Of a stretch of DNA of 64,000 nt, positions 31,031 to 40,893 are shown in pieces. This DNA is from Macrococcus brunensis. Its GTDB lineage: Bacteria > Bacillota > Bacilli > Staphylococcales > Staphylococcaceae. The translations under genes were made by a program, and so were the position numbers. The DNA lies in the NCBI RefSeq assembly GCF_004359615.1, contig NZ_SCWA01000008.1, forward strand, positions 1 through 64,000, given 5' to 3'. Positions within the stretch are counted from its first letter, which is position 1, and each line of letters opens with the position of its first letter. The notes beneath the pieces were generated by a model, which saw only the letters and a list, made by a program, of their open reading frames with translations, searched no databases and was not told the origin of the DNA.

Positions 31031-32710
31031 ATGAAAAATAATAAGAATAAGTTTCAACACCTTGCTGCGGGTACAAGTTCTCTGCTGATTGTTTCAGCAA
31101 TGCTATTAAACCAAGCGGCTGGGGTGAAAGCGGCTCCAAATGAAAATAGAACGACAAGTACGAATTTATCTTTATTTGATCCATTAAGTACGAACGCCGA
31201 AATTGCAATGAAAGCCATACAAGGGAACGTCATGCTCGATGATAATAAAGATGGCTTAGGAGACTATAACTTAAGATATTCAGAAGTGCTCTTACTAGAT
31301 AGAAAAGGAAATGTTATACGTTCTACGTGGACGGATGATACAGGATTTTATCAGTTTATTAACATACCAACAGGAGATTACACTTTACGTTTTCCAATTG
31401 CTATTATAAATGATGAACCGGACCGGCCGATACGCTATCAGATTGTAGATGTACCTATCTATATCAAAAGTTATGATATTAATATTTACAATCTTGTATT
31501 AACAGAACCAGATTCTCTGCCTCCAGTGGAAGTACCGACAACCGAGGCACCAACGACCGAGGCACTGACAACAGAAGCACCTACGACCGAGGCGCCAACG
31601 AGCGAGGTACCAACAACGGAAGCACCGACGACGGAGACGCCGACGAGCGAAGTACCAATGACTGAGGTATTAACAACAGAGACGCCAACAACAGAAGAGC
31701 CGACGAGCGAGGTACCGACGAGCGAGGTGCCAACGACGGAGACACCAACGACAGAAGAGCCGACGACGGAGACGCCGATGACGGAAGCACCAACGACGGA
31801 GTCACCAACGACAGAAGATCCGATGACTGAGGCACCAACGACCGAAGCACCAACAACGGAGACGCCGACAACTGAGGTACCGACGACCGAGGTATCGACA
31901 ACAGAGTTACCAATGACGGAAGCGCCAATAACCGAAACACCAACAACGGAAGAGCCGACGACCGAGGAACCAATAACCGAGACACCAACAACAGAAGCAC
32001 CAACAACAGAAGCACCAACGACCGAGGCACCAACAATGGAGACGCCAACAACGGAAGCGCCGACAACAGAAGCGCCAACGACCGAAGCGCCGACGACAGA
32101 AGCACCTACGACTGAGACGCCAACAACAGAAACACCGACGACCGAAGAATCGATAACAGAGTTACCGACGACTGAAACACCAACAACTGAGGAGCATTCA
32201 AATCATAACTCTGTTCCAAAATCTGAAGATCCAGATATTGATTCTAATAGAAACAATGTTGTTGAAGACCCCTTAGAAGTATCACCGCCATTTATTGATC
32301 GTTCAATATCAGATTCAGCTGAAATATTATTTCCATCTAGTGATATAAACACTTATGACGGTTCTGTTGATATTATTCCAGATATTAATTCATCTTCTAA
32401 CAGTTATTCTGTTGTTTATAACAATGGTGATCGCAATGATAAAGTGCAGTCAGTTCAGATTAAAGAGGTTGCTAAAGGTAAAGTAAGTAGAGAAGAACCT
32501 GCATCATCTGTAGAGCAGAATAAGCGTTTAGAAGAGAAAAAATCTGATGACAAAAAAGAATCTAATCAGCAGACAGGTACGGATTCAAAGAATGATTTAA
32601 AAGAGATGCCTGTCATTCCGGTGGCTGTTCTGGCAGATGATGTGGGTGGTAAAGAATTAAGAGGGCTTCCTACTTTTATTTCTGGTTTTGGCGGTTCGTT
32701 GTTAATATAG
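31031..32710 (+). CDS. Secreted SdrD-B-like protein with Thr/Glu-rich repeat stalk, no sorting signal
   Basis: 559 residues from ATG 31031 (GAGAGGA upstream; the frame open from 30989 overlaps the leader hairpin). Signal peptide: basic start, hydrophobic core AAGTSSLLIVSAMLLNQAA, likely cut near VKA-A (33-34). Residues about 63-157 resemble an SdrD/Cna B-type domain (GNVMLDDNKDGLGD, TDDTGFYQFINIPTGDYTLRF). Residues about 167-387 are some 44 pentads of the type PTTEA, a mucin-like stalk. The last 172 residues are unique, polar and charged. No LPxTG, no C-terminal membrane helix and no basic tail; it ends FISGFGGSLLI. Function unknown; surface or secreted adhesin-like is inference. Confidence 0.85.
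   Translation: MKNNKNKFQHLAAGTSSLLIVSAMLLNQAAGVKAAPNENRTTSTNLSLFDPLSTNAEIAMKAIQGNVMLDDNKDGLGDYNLRYSEVLLLDRKGNVIRSTWTDDTGFYQFINIPTGDYTLRFPIAIINDEPDRPIRYQIVDVPIYIKSYDINIYNLVLTEPDSLPPVEVPTTEAPTTEALTTEAPTTEAPTSEVPTTEAPTTETPTSEVPMTEVLTTETPTTEEPTSEVPTSEVPTTETPTTEEPTTETPMTEAPTTESPTTEDPMTEAPTTEAPTTETPTTEVPTTEVSTTELPMTEAPITETPTTEEPTTEEPITETPTTEAPTTEAPTTEAPTMETPTTEAPTTEAPTTEAPTTEAPTTETPTTETPTTEESITELPTTETPTTEEHSNHNSVPKSEDPDIDSNRNNVVEDPLEVSPPFIDRSISDSAEILFPSSDINTYDGSVDIIPDINSSSNSYSVVYNNGDRNDKVQSVQIKEVAKGKVSREEPASSVEQNKRLEEKKSDDKKESNQQTGTDSKNDLKEMPVIPVAVLADDVGGKELRGLPTFISGFGGSLLI
31529..32192 (+). repeat. 15-bp tandem repeat array coding for (PTTEx)n
   Basis: About 44 degenerate copies of a 15-bp unit (consensus near CCAACGACNGAGGCA). 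Variation is mostly synonymous (ACA/ACG, GAA/GAG, ACC/ACG), with Ser, Met, Ile or Leu replacing Thr or Ala in some units. Purity is higher in 31980-32120. Length change by slippage or recombination in multiples of 15 bp would keep the frame. The array also produces long open frames on the other strand, which are not genes. Confidence 0.92.
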
Positions 32711-32743
32711 ATTATTAATTGACTGGAAGGAGGAGATAGTAAT

Positions 32744-34279
32744 ATGGAAGTGAATGAACGTGTTTTCAAGATGTATCTATATTTAAAAGAGAATAGTTTT
32801 GAGCGTAATCAAGTTGCTGATCTCCTCGATATTACTTCCAGACAGTTAACGCGTCTACTGAACAAATGGCAGGATGAGGGGATACTTTCCTATACGAGTG
32901 GTAGTGGGAGAGGGAACGCTTCTGAGCTGCATTTTAATATCAATGTAGAGCAGGCATTTATTAATCATTTTCTAAAAAACTTTCATAAGTACGATATTCC
33001 AGCACTTCAGGAGATACTAAACCTGGATATGAGTGAAAGTGCTCGTAAGGTTCTTCGTGTCTGTATTGATGAGAATCTATATAGTAAAGAAGAAGAGGGA
33101 TATAAACGTTCATATTATATCGATTATCTGTATCGTATTCCCGAACGGATTCATCCCCTCGAAAAAATGGATGTAGCATTAGCAACTATTTTAGTAAATG
33201 TAGGAGAACGTCTTTACGAAGATGAAGGGAATGCAATCAGTAGCCAACTTGTGTTATTCGATGAATGGCAGGGGAACGATTTTATTATCCATCTTCAGCG
33301 TAATACGCGTTTTTCTAATGGTGATTTGCTTCAATCTTATGATGTTCAATATTGTCTGGAACAGCTTAGTGTACATAAAAAGTTACCGGCTATTCAGTTG
33401 ATTGAAACACCTACACCCCTCAAGATAGTCATACATTTTGAAGAGAAGATAGAGCATATTAAATTAATTCTGAGTCAGGATTTTGCGACTCTGTATAAGC
33501 TGATAGACGCTCAAATACTTTTTACAGGTCCTTATCGTATCTTTTCGGTTGATGATACAGCAGTCAGACTTACTATGAATGATTATTACAGACAAAGTCG
33601 ACCAGATATAACGGATCTTATTTTTACAAATGATCGTGACTATTATCAGGATTATACTGTTAAGCACGATTATCATATTCTTGATGACCAATCATATTCA
33701 AGTATAGATTTTATTTTATTTAATCCTCAACCGTCACTCAGTTTTGAGGAACGTCAGTACATTGCGCAGCTTATTAATCATCCGGATATTGAAAAAAGAG
33801 AAATGTCTCGTCCGATTAAAATGCTGAAAATCAAGGAATCTAATGAGTGGGTAACCCGGTTTATAGAAACGCTTCAGCAGTCTGTAGCCATCGATATTAT
33901 AGAAGTGCCATTCAGCACCTATATTGAGGAACCCCTTCATACTTTTGGCGTTGATATGACCATAATGAATGAAAGGCTCGTAGAAGCACGGCTTGGTTAT
34001 TATCTGCTGACAGAAGGTAAATTCAGTGAATGGTATAGCGAGGAGCCGGAGAGTAAACAACTGCTGGATATTTATACAAGTAAGCATGAAGGATACTGGC
34101 CTTATTTTGAAAAAAGGTTCCGACAGTCTCTTAGAGAAAACGCCTGGGCAAAGGCAATTAAGGGCTCGACTAAACAAATTTACTTGCCAAGCACTTATAA
34201 AGAAATCGAAACGACACTCGGTGGTATTCCTTCTTATGCCTCAATCAAGCGAGTAAGCGAGGTGAATCGTCATGATTGA
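32744..34279 (+). CDS. SgrR-like transcriptional regulator with solute-binding domain (copy 1)
   Basis: 511 residues. N-terminal winged helix about residues 1-65 (QVADLLDITSRQLTRLLNKW then SGSGRGNASEL), matching the SgrR_N type. From about 140 it resembles the SBP_bac_5 fold: FDEWQGNDFIIHLQRNTRFSNG is the family's signal-to-substrate strand (quoted in part in the next entry too). No signal peptide, so the binding domain is cytoplasmic and probably senses a small molecule. Strong RBS AAGGAGGAG; 33 nt after the repeat-protein stop with no terminator, so likely co-transcribed. Ligand and targets unknown. Confidence 0.82.
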   Translation: MEVNERVFKMYLYLKENSFERNQVADLLDITSRQLTRLLNKWQDEGILSYTSGSGRGNASELHFNINVEQAFINHFLKNFHKYDIPALQEILNLDMSESARKVLRVCIDENLYSKEEEGYKRSYYIDYLYRIPERIHPLEKMDVALATILVNVGERLYEDEGNAISSQLVLFDEWQGNDFIIHLQRNTRFSNGDLLQSYDVQYCLEQLSVHKKLPAIQLIETPTPLKIVIHFEEKIEHIKLILSQDFATLYKLIDAQILFTGPYRIFSVDDTAVRLTMNDYYRQSRPDITDLIFTNDRDYYQDYTVKHDYHILDDQSYSSIDFILFNPQPSLSFEERQYIAQLINHPDIEKREMSRPIKMLKIKESNEWVTRFIETLQQSVAIDIIEVPFSTYIEEPLHTFGVDMTIMNERLVEARLGYYLLTEGKFSEWYSEEPESKQLLDIYTSKHEGYWPYFEKRFRQSLRENAWAKAIKGSTKQIYLPSTYKEIETTLGGIPSYASIKRVSEVNRHD

Positions 34280-35852
34280 TAGGCGTTTACTCGAAGTTGA
34301 GAACTATATTGATCATGTTCAAAGTGATTACCGGTTAAATGATTTAGCAGAAAAGCTGCAGATATCTGAAAGACAACTGGTTAGACAGCTGAATAACTGG
34401 CAGGAAGCGGGGTATATAGAGTACATTCCAGGAAAGGGACGCGGGAATAAAGTCGAAATTATCATGAAGCAGAGTGTTGAACAGGAAACGCTGAAAGATA
34501 TTCTGTCCAGACTGAATGAATTATCTATGGAAGAAATTCAGACTTATATCGATTTCCCATGGAGTTCTAAGTCTGTACATGAAATCAAGAAACTGCTTCG
34601 CTCTTATCTTGTAGATGAAGAAGCGGTTTATACAGAATATCTGCCTTCTTTGCCTGAATCGATTCACCCTGCTTTTATTGCGACCAGTATAGAGGCACAG
34701 ATTGCCTATCAGCTTTTTGAGAGTTTGTATCGAGTGTCTAAAACAGGGGAAATCAAACGGAATTTACTGCGCTATGATGAATGGCAAGACAATCAACTGC
34801 ATTTATATTTGAAAAAAGATATTTATTTTTCTAACGGTACACTTTTAACAAGTGTTGAAGTAAGGAATACTTTAAAAAAATTAATGACTGACAGCTTATA
34901 TACTTCTTTATTTACGATTATTGAAGGGATCACTATCGTCAGTGATGACTACTTAATTTTAAGTTTTAAAGCTAGACCTAAGTTTTTCGAGTATACTTTA
35001 GCGAGCCGATATAGCGCCATTTATAAGGAACTTGGGGAAAATCAGATTGTTGGGACGGGACCTTATTATATAGAAGAAAAGTCAGAGAATTCTCTAACGC
35101 TGCTTTCTAACGGTTACTATAGAGCGGGGCATCCTGATCTTGAGAAGATGAAGTTAGTCACAGGTAAACCGATATATTCTAAGGCTAAGCAGGCTTATCC
35201 TGTCTCTGCAGGATACGACTTTCTTCTTTTTAATCCCCATAAGAAATTGTCTATTTCTCAGCGCCGTTGGATTACTGATATATTTACCTATCTACTGGCT
35301 CAGAATATAGACTTTAATAATGTGAGCTTAAGAAGGCTGTTTACAGTACCGGCAACGTTACCAGAAAAATCTTCAAGTCCGCATTTTATAGAGCCATTGA
35401 AAGTGATTGTCTCAGAAATGAACAAACTCTTTTTTATGAAGATGAAAAAACTATTGTCTACATATCAGGTTGAGCTTTTATTGATAGAGTGGAGCGATCT
35501 GGATTATCTGAATAATCATCTACTAAATACAGATGCCGATTTTATCTGGATGTACGAGCACTATCAAACAATACAGCCTTTTAAAACGATCGATCTCTTA
35601 ACGCAATGTAAACTACAGGAGTGGTATGCCGTATTACCGGAGGCTCGTCAATTTTTAAAGGATACGAAATACAAACCGAATGACTCACAGAAATATATTG
35701 CCCAGCAGTTTGTGAGAAATCTGGAAAAGAAAAAACTGATGGTCCCTTTATTTGAAAATAATAGAGTGATTGAAATGCCGATGAATATGAAGAATATTCA
35801 TCAACTTGCTTATGGCACACTGGATTATCATTCAATGGTAATAGATAGCTGA
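34272..35852 (+). CDS. SgrR-like transcriptional regulator with solute-binding domain (copy 2)
   Basis: 526 residues, same architecture as the preceding gene: N-terminal winged helix (LAEKLQISERQLVRQLNNW, PGKGRGNKVEI) and a cytoplasmic SBP_bac_5-like domain (YDEWQDNQLHLYLKKDIYFSNG region, about 165-190). ATG overlaps the stop of copy 1 by 8 nt, so the two are translationally coupled and may form a heteromer. The two are diverged paralogues; differences are spread through the ligand domain. E. coli SgrR senses sugar-phosphate stress, but that role cannot be transferred on this evidence. Confidence 0.82.
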   Translation: MIDRRLLEVENYIDHVQSDYRLNDLAEKLQISERQLVRQLNNWQEAGYIEYIPGKGRGNKVEIIMKQSVEQETLKDILSRLNELSMEEIQTYIDFPWSSKSVHEIKKLLRSYLVDEEAVYTEYLPSLPESIHPAFIATSIEAQIAYQLFESLYRVSKTGEIKRNLLRYDEWQDNQLHLYLKKDIYFSNGTLLTSVEVRNTLKKLMTDSLYTSLFTIIEGITIVSDDYLILSFKARPKFFEYTLASRYSAIYKELGENQIVGTGPYYIEEKSENSLTLLSNGYYRAGHPDLEKMKLVTGKPIYSKAKQAYPVSAGYDFLLFNPHKKLSISQRRWITDIFTYLLAQNIDFNNVSLRRLFTVPATLPEKSSSPHFIEPLKVIVSEMNKLFFMKMKKLLSTYQVELLLIEWSDLDYLNNHLLNTDADFIWMYEHYQTIQPFKTIDLLTQCKLQEWYAVLPEARQFLKDTKYKPNDSQKYIAQQFVRNLEKKKLMVPLFENNRVIEMPMNMKNIHQLAYGTLDYHSMVIDS

Positions 35853-35878
35853 TTGTCACCAGCAAATCAATGATGTTT

Positions 35879-35915
35879 ACTTTAGAGCTATTGCAGTTAG
35901 TGATAGTTCTAAAGT
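35879..35915. other. 13-bp inverted repeat after sgrR-like copy 2
   Basis: ACTTTAGAGCTAT pairs with ATAGTTCTAAAGT (one G-T) across 11 nt. There is no T-run; instead an extended -10 (TGATATAAT, 35915-35923) abuts it. It could be an operator upstream of the L7Ae-str operon or a weak terminator for the islet. Confidence 0.55.
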
Positions 35916-35949
35916 GATATAATTGATGAAAATAATTCATTGTGAATTG

Positions 35950-35978
35950 TTGACACAGCTACAAAAGGGTGTTAATAT
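35950..35978 (+). promoter_or_regulatory. Promoter of the L7Ae-rpsL-rpsG-fusA operon
   Basis: TTGACA (35950-35955), 17-nt spacer, TAATAT (35973-35978); TATAAT at 35976 overlaps but gives a 20-nt spacer. A second extended -10, TGATATAAT, is at 35915-35923. Confidence 0.65.
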
Positions 35979-36015
35979 AATTAAGGTTGATGCAGAAGCA
36001 CTTTGGAGGATTTTC

Positions 36016-36270
36016 ATGTCTAATGAAAAAGTTCATTCTAATCAATATGTAGTGGGTCTGAAGCAGACGCTGAAGGCATTAAAGGAACACCGTGCAGAAT
36101 CCATTGTGATTGCGCAGGATGTTCAAATCCACTTATTAACCGATGTGCTGTTACAAGCACACATGCAACAAGTTCCAATAGAATTCAGCGAATCTCGTCG
36201 AGAACTCGGGAATCGATTTGGAATTCAAGTGAAAGCGATGATCGCTGCTTACTTGAAACATGGTTTGTAA
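36016..36270 (+). CDS. Ribosomal L7Ae/L30e family protein (YbxF-like)
   Basis: 84 residues, the small L7Ae-like protein usually found between rpoC and rpsL in Bacillales. Members bind kink-turn RNA. ATG at 36016 follows TTGGAGGATTTTC; the upstream extension to 35923 would run over the promoter. Sequence retains VGLKQTLKALKEHRAESIVIA and the IAQDVQ turn. Exact ribosomal role is uncertain in bacteria. Confidence 0.88.
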   Translation: MSNEKVHSNQYVVGLKQTLKALKEHRAESIVIAQDVQIHLLTDVLLQAHMQQVPIEFSESRRELGNRFGIQVKAMIAAYLKHGL

Positions 36271-36357
36271 GCCATTATTCTTACAAAATTTTTATTTACT
36301 CTAAAAATGAACCACCTGGATGTGTGGAATTAAAGAACAGAGAGGAGGACATACAAA

Positions 36358-36777
36358 ATGCCTACTATTAACCAATTAGTTAAGAAGCCTCGCACTTCTA
36401 AAATTAAAAAATCAACTGCACCTGCACTGAACAAAGGTTATAACAGTCATAAGAAAAAATCTACTGATGTTGCATCTCCACAAAAACGTGGTGTTTGTAC
36501 TCGTGTAGGTACTATGACACCTAAAAAACCTAACTCAGCGTTACGTAAATATGCACGTGTGCGTTTATCAAATAATATCGAAGTCAATGCTTACATTCCT
36601 GGTATCGGCCACAACTTACAAGAACACAGTGTTGTACTTATTCGTGGTGGACGTGTAAAAGACTTACCGGGGGTACGTTACCATATTGTACGTGGTGCGT
36701 TAGATACTTCAGGTGTTGACGGTCGTATGCAAAGCCGTTCATTATACGGTGCTAAAAAACCTAAAGCTAAAAAATAA
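36358..36777 (+). CDS. rpsL: Ribosomal protein S12
   Basis: 139 residues (S. aureus 137). S12 sits at the decoding centre. The two lysines whose mutation gives streptomycin resistance (TPKKPNSA and GGRVKDLPG regions, K43 and K88 in E. coli numbering) are wild type. RBS AGAGGAGGACAT. First classic gene of the str operon. Confidence 0.97.
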   Translation: MPTINQLVKKPRTSKIKKSTAPALNKGYNSHKKKSTDVASPQKRGVCTRVGTMTPKKPNSALRKYARVRLSNNIEVNAYIPGIGHNLQEHSVVLIRGGRVKDLPGVRYHIVRGALDTSGVDGRMQSRSLYGAKKPKAKK

Positions 36778-36876
36778 TCGATTTTACTAACTGAATTATT
36801 TCATTTATGTAAATATCAATGTCATTGCTAGACATTAAAACAGTGAATAAATATACTTGGAAAGGAGGACATACAC

Positions 36877-37347
36877 ATGCCTCGTAAAGGTCCTGTTGCA
36901 AAAAGAGACGTATTACCGGATCCAATTCACAACTCTAAATTGGTTACTAAATTAATCAACAAAATCATGCTTGATGGTAAGCGTGGTACTGCTCAAAAAA
37001 TTCTTTACTCAGCATTCGACTTAGTTCAAGAACGTTCTGGTCGTGATGCAATGGAAGTTTTTGAAGAAGCGATCAACAACATCATGCCTGTTTTAGAAGT
37101 TAAAGCTCGTCGTGTTGGTGGTTCTAACTACCAAGTACCTGTAGAAGTACGCGCTGAGCGTCGTACAACTTTAGGTTTACGTTGGTTAGTAAACTACTCT
37201 CGCCTTCGTGGAGAGAAAACAATGGAAGAGCGTTTAGCTAATGAAATCTTAGATGCTGCTAACAACACTGGTGGTGCTGTTAAGAAGCGTGAAGATACTC
37301 ATAAAATGGCAGAAGCAAACAAAGCGTTTGCTCACTACCGCTGGTAA
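36877..37347 (+). CDS. rpsG: Ribosomal protein S7
   Basis: 156 residues, full length. S7 nucleates assembly of the 30S head and contacts E-site tRNA; in many bacteria it represses its own operon. N-terminus [18 protein letters not shown], basic rRNA-binding stretches [34 protein letters not shown]. The 99-nt gap from rpsL shows no clear structure. Confidence 0.98.
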   Translation: MPRKGPVAKRDVLPDPIHNSKLVTKLINKIMLDGKRGTAQKILYSAFDLVQERSGRDAMEVFEEAINNIMPVLEVKARRVGGSNYQVPVEVRAERRTTLGLRWLVNYSRLRGEKTMEERLANEILDAANNTGGAVKKREDTHKMAEANKAFAHYRW

Positions 37348-37367
37348 GATGAAAGTAACCAATCGCA

Positions 37368-37387
37368 GCAAAGACTTCAGTCTTTGC
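37368..37387 (+). other. Hairpin between rpsG and fusA
   Basis: GCAAAGACT-TC-AGTCTTTGC, a perfect 9-bp inverted repeat with no T-run. A possible regulatory or processing element in the 97-nt rpsG-fusA gap. Confidence 0.6.
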
Positions 37388-37444
37388 ATGCTTTTGGTGT
37401 CTTTCTAAATATAAACCCAATTCCTGGAAGGAGAAAGAATACCC

Positions 37445-39526
37445 ATGGCAAGAGAATTCTCTTTGAAGAACACTCGTAATATCGGTATCATGGCTCACAT
37501 CGATGCTGGTAAAACGACGACTACTGAACGTATTCTTTATTATACTGGCCGAATCCACAAAATTGGTGAAACACATGAAGGTGCTTCACAAATGGACTGG
37601 ATGGAGCAAGAACAAGAACGTGGGATCACAATCACTTCGGCTGCAACAACAGCTCAGTGGAATGGTCACCGTATCAACATCATCGATACACCAGGTCACG
37701 TAGACTTCACTGTTGAAGTTGAACGTTCACTTCGTGTACTTGACGGTGCTGTTACTGTACTTGATGCACAATCAGGTGTAGAACCTCAGACTGAAACTGT
37801 ATGGCGTCAGGCGACTACATATGGTGTACCTCGTATCGTATTCATCAACAAAATGGATAAAACAGGTGCAAACTTTGACTATTCTGTAGGTACTTTACAT
37901 GAACGTTTAATGGCTAACGCTCATCCTATTCAAATGCCTATCGGTGCGGAAGATGAATTCAACGCAATCATTGATTTAGTTGACATGAAACTTCACACTT
38001 ATACAAATGACTTAGGTACAGATATCGAAGTAACAGAAATTCCTGAAGAATTCTTAGAAGAAGCTCAAGCAAAACGCGAAGCTTTAATCGAAGCGGTTGC
38101 TGACTTCAATGAAGAATTAATGGAAAAATATCTTGGCGGAGAAGAAATCGGTACAGATGAACTGAAAGCCGCTATCCGTCAAGCAACTTGTGATGTTGAA
38201 TTCTTTCCAGTATTAGCTGGTACAGCATTCAAAAACAAAGGTGTTCAATTAATGCTTGATGCAGCAATTGACTACTTACCATCACCATTAGATGTTAAAC
38301 CTATCGTTGGTCACGCTGTTGACGACGAAGATGAGCAAATCGTAGCTAAACCTGATGATGCTGAACCATTCGCAGCATTAGCGTTCAAAGTTATGACTGA
38401 CCCATTCGTAGGTAAATTAACATTCTTCCGTGTGTATTCTGGTACATTAAACTCAGGTTCATATATCCAGAACGCAACGAAAGGTAAACGTGAACGTGTA
38501 GGTCGTATCCTGCAGATGCACGCGAACTCTCGTGAAGAAATCTCTACTGTATATGCGGGTGACATCGCTGCTGCTGTTGGTCTTAAAGATACAACAACAG
38601 GTGATACTCTCTGTGACGAAAAAGTTCAAGTTATCCTTGAATCTATGGAATTCCCAGAGCCAGTTATCCATTTATCAGTAGAACCAAAATCTAAAGCTGA
38701 CCAAGATAAAATGACTAACGCTTTAGTTAAGTTACAAGAGGAAGACCCTACATTCCACGCGCATACTGATCCTGAAACAGGACAAGTTATCATCGGTGGT
38801 ATGGGTGAGCTTCACCTTGACATCTTAGTAGACCGTATGAAACGTGAATTTAAAGTTGAATGTACAGTTGGTGCGCCAATGGTATCTTACCGTGAAACGT
38901 TCAAAACAGCTGCTGCAGTTCAAGGTAAATTCTCTCGTCAATCAGGTGGTCGTGGTCAGTACGGTGACGTACACATCGAATTTACACCTAACGAAGTTGG
39001 TAAAGGTTTCGAATTCGAAAACGCTGTAGTCGGTGGGGTTGTTCCTCGTGAATACATTCCATCAGTTGAAGCGGGTCTTAAAGACGCAATGGAAAACGGT
39101 GTACTTGCTGGATATCCATTAATCGACGTTAAAGCGAAATTATTCGATGGTTCTTACCATGATGTCGATTCATCTGAGATGGCCTTCAAAGTAGCTGCAT
39201 CACTTGCACTTAAAGAAGCTGCGAAAAAATGTGATCCAGTTATCCTTGAACCAATGATGAAAGTTGAAATCGTAATGCCTGAAGAATACATGGGAGATAT
39301 CATGGGTGACGTTACAAGTCGTCGTGGACGTGTAGAAGGTATGGAAGCACGCGGTAACGCTCAAGTTGTTCGTGCATTCGTTCCTCTTGCTGAAATGTTC
39401 GGTTATGCAACTAACTTACGTTCTAACACTCAAGGACGTGGTACTTACTCAATGGTATTCGACCACTATGAAGAAGTTCCAAAGTCAGTTTCTGAAGAAA
39501 TCATCAAGAAAAACAAAGGCCAATAA
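37445..39526 (+). CDS. fusA: Elongation factor G
   Basis: 693 residues, five domains. G1 AHIDAGKTT near residue 17, G3 DTPGHVDF, G4 NKMDKTG; domain III carries the fusidic-acid contact region around [10 protein letters not shown], wild type at the positions I can compare (H and L of that segment). Domain IV tip [10 protein letters not shown] is present. RBS GGAAGGAG. Confidence 0.98.
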   Translation: MAREFSLKNTRNIGIMAHIDAGKTTTTERILYYTGRIHKIGETHEGASQMDWMEQEQERGITITSAATTAQWNGHRINIIDTPGHVDFTVEVERSLRVLDGAVTVLDAQSGVEPQTETVWRQATTYGVPRIVFINKMDKTGANFDYSVGTLHERLMANAHPIQMPIGAEDEFNAIIDLVDMKLHTYTNDLGTDIEVTEIPEEFLEEAQAKREALIEAVADFNEELMEKYLGGEEIGTDELKAAIRQATCDVEFFPVLAGTAFKNKGVQLMLDAAIDYLPSPLDVKPIVGHAVDDEDEQIVAKPDDAEPFAALAFKVMTDPFVGKLTFFRVYSGTLNSGSYIQNATKGKRERVGRILQMHANSREEISTVYAGDIAAAVGLKDTTTGDTLCDEKVQVILESMEFPEPVIHLSVEPKSKADQDKMTNALVKLQEEDPTFHAHTDPETGQVIIGGMGELHLDILVDRMKREFKVECTVGAPMVSYRETFKTAAAVQGKFSRQSGGRGQYGDVHIEFTPNEVGKGFEFENAVVGGVVPREYIPSVEAGLKDAMENGVLAGYPLIDVKAKLFDGSYHDVDSSEMAFKVAASLALKEAAKKCDPVILEPMMKVEIVMPEEYMGDIMGDVTSRRGRVEGMEARGNAQVVRAFVPLAEMFGYATNLRSNTQGRGTYSMVFDHYEEVPKSVSEEIIKKNKGQ

Positions 39527-39543
39527 GCTTTAAGTTATCTAGT

Positions 39544-39615
39544 TTGATTTTTACAGTAAAATGCTTTATAAATGAGTTATAGCTTTACCTCATGAGGGTG
39601 AGAATCCCTCATGAG
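39544..39615 (+). promoter_or_regulatory. Candidate tuf promoter and leader hairpin
   Basis: TTGATT (39544-39549), 17-nt spacer, TATAAA (39567-39572) forms a plausible promoter in the fusA-tuf gap. Downstream, CTCATGAGGG-N7-CCCTCATGAG (39589-39615) is a perfect 10-bp stem without T-run. Tuf may thus be made separately from the str transcript. Confidence 0.5.
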
Positions 39616-39651
39616 ATATATATAAACTTATATCTAAGGAGAGATTTCAAA

Positions 39652-40839
<1,188 letters not shown>

Positions 40840-40858
40840 TTCATTCTAAATGAATTGC

Positions 40859-40893
40859 AAAAAGCCGAAGAGGACGCTCTTCGGCTTTTTTTA
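40859..40893. terminator. Bidirectional terminator after tuf
   Basis: AAAAAGCCGAAGAG-GACG-CTCTTCGGCTTTTTTT. A-run and T-run flanks serve tuf and the convergent amidohydrolase cluster; it touches the last codon of the latter. Confidence 0.93.

Noticed and set aside
31581-32105. 174-residue minus-strand ORF, Leu/Ser-rich
   Set aside because: It is the reverse-frame shadow of the 15-bp repeat; low complexity and no RBS or promoter.
31529-32192. Repeat array as a CRISPR candidate
   Set aside because: Contiguous 15-bp coding repeats with no unique spacers and no cas genes.
36358-36777. Streptomycin or rifampicin resistance alleles in rpsL/rpoB
   Set aside because: The usual resistance positions that I could compare are wild type.
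39592-39651. Upstream in-frame extension of tuf
   Set aside because: It crosses a perfect leader hairpin; EF-Tu begins MAKEKFDR at 39652.
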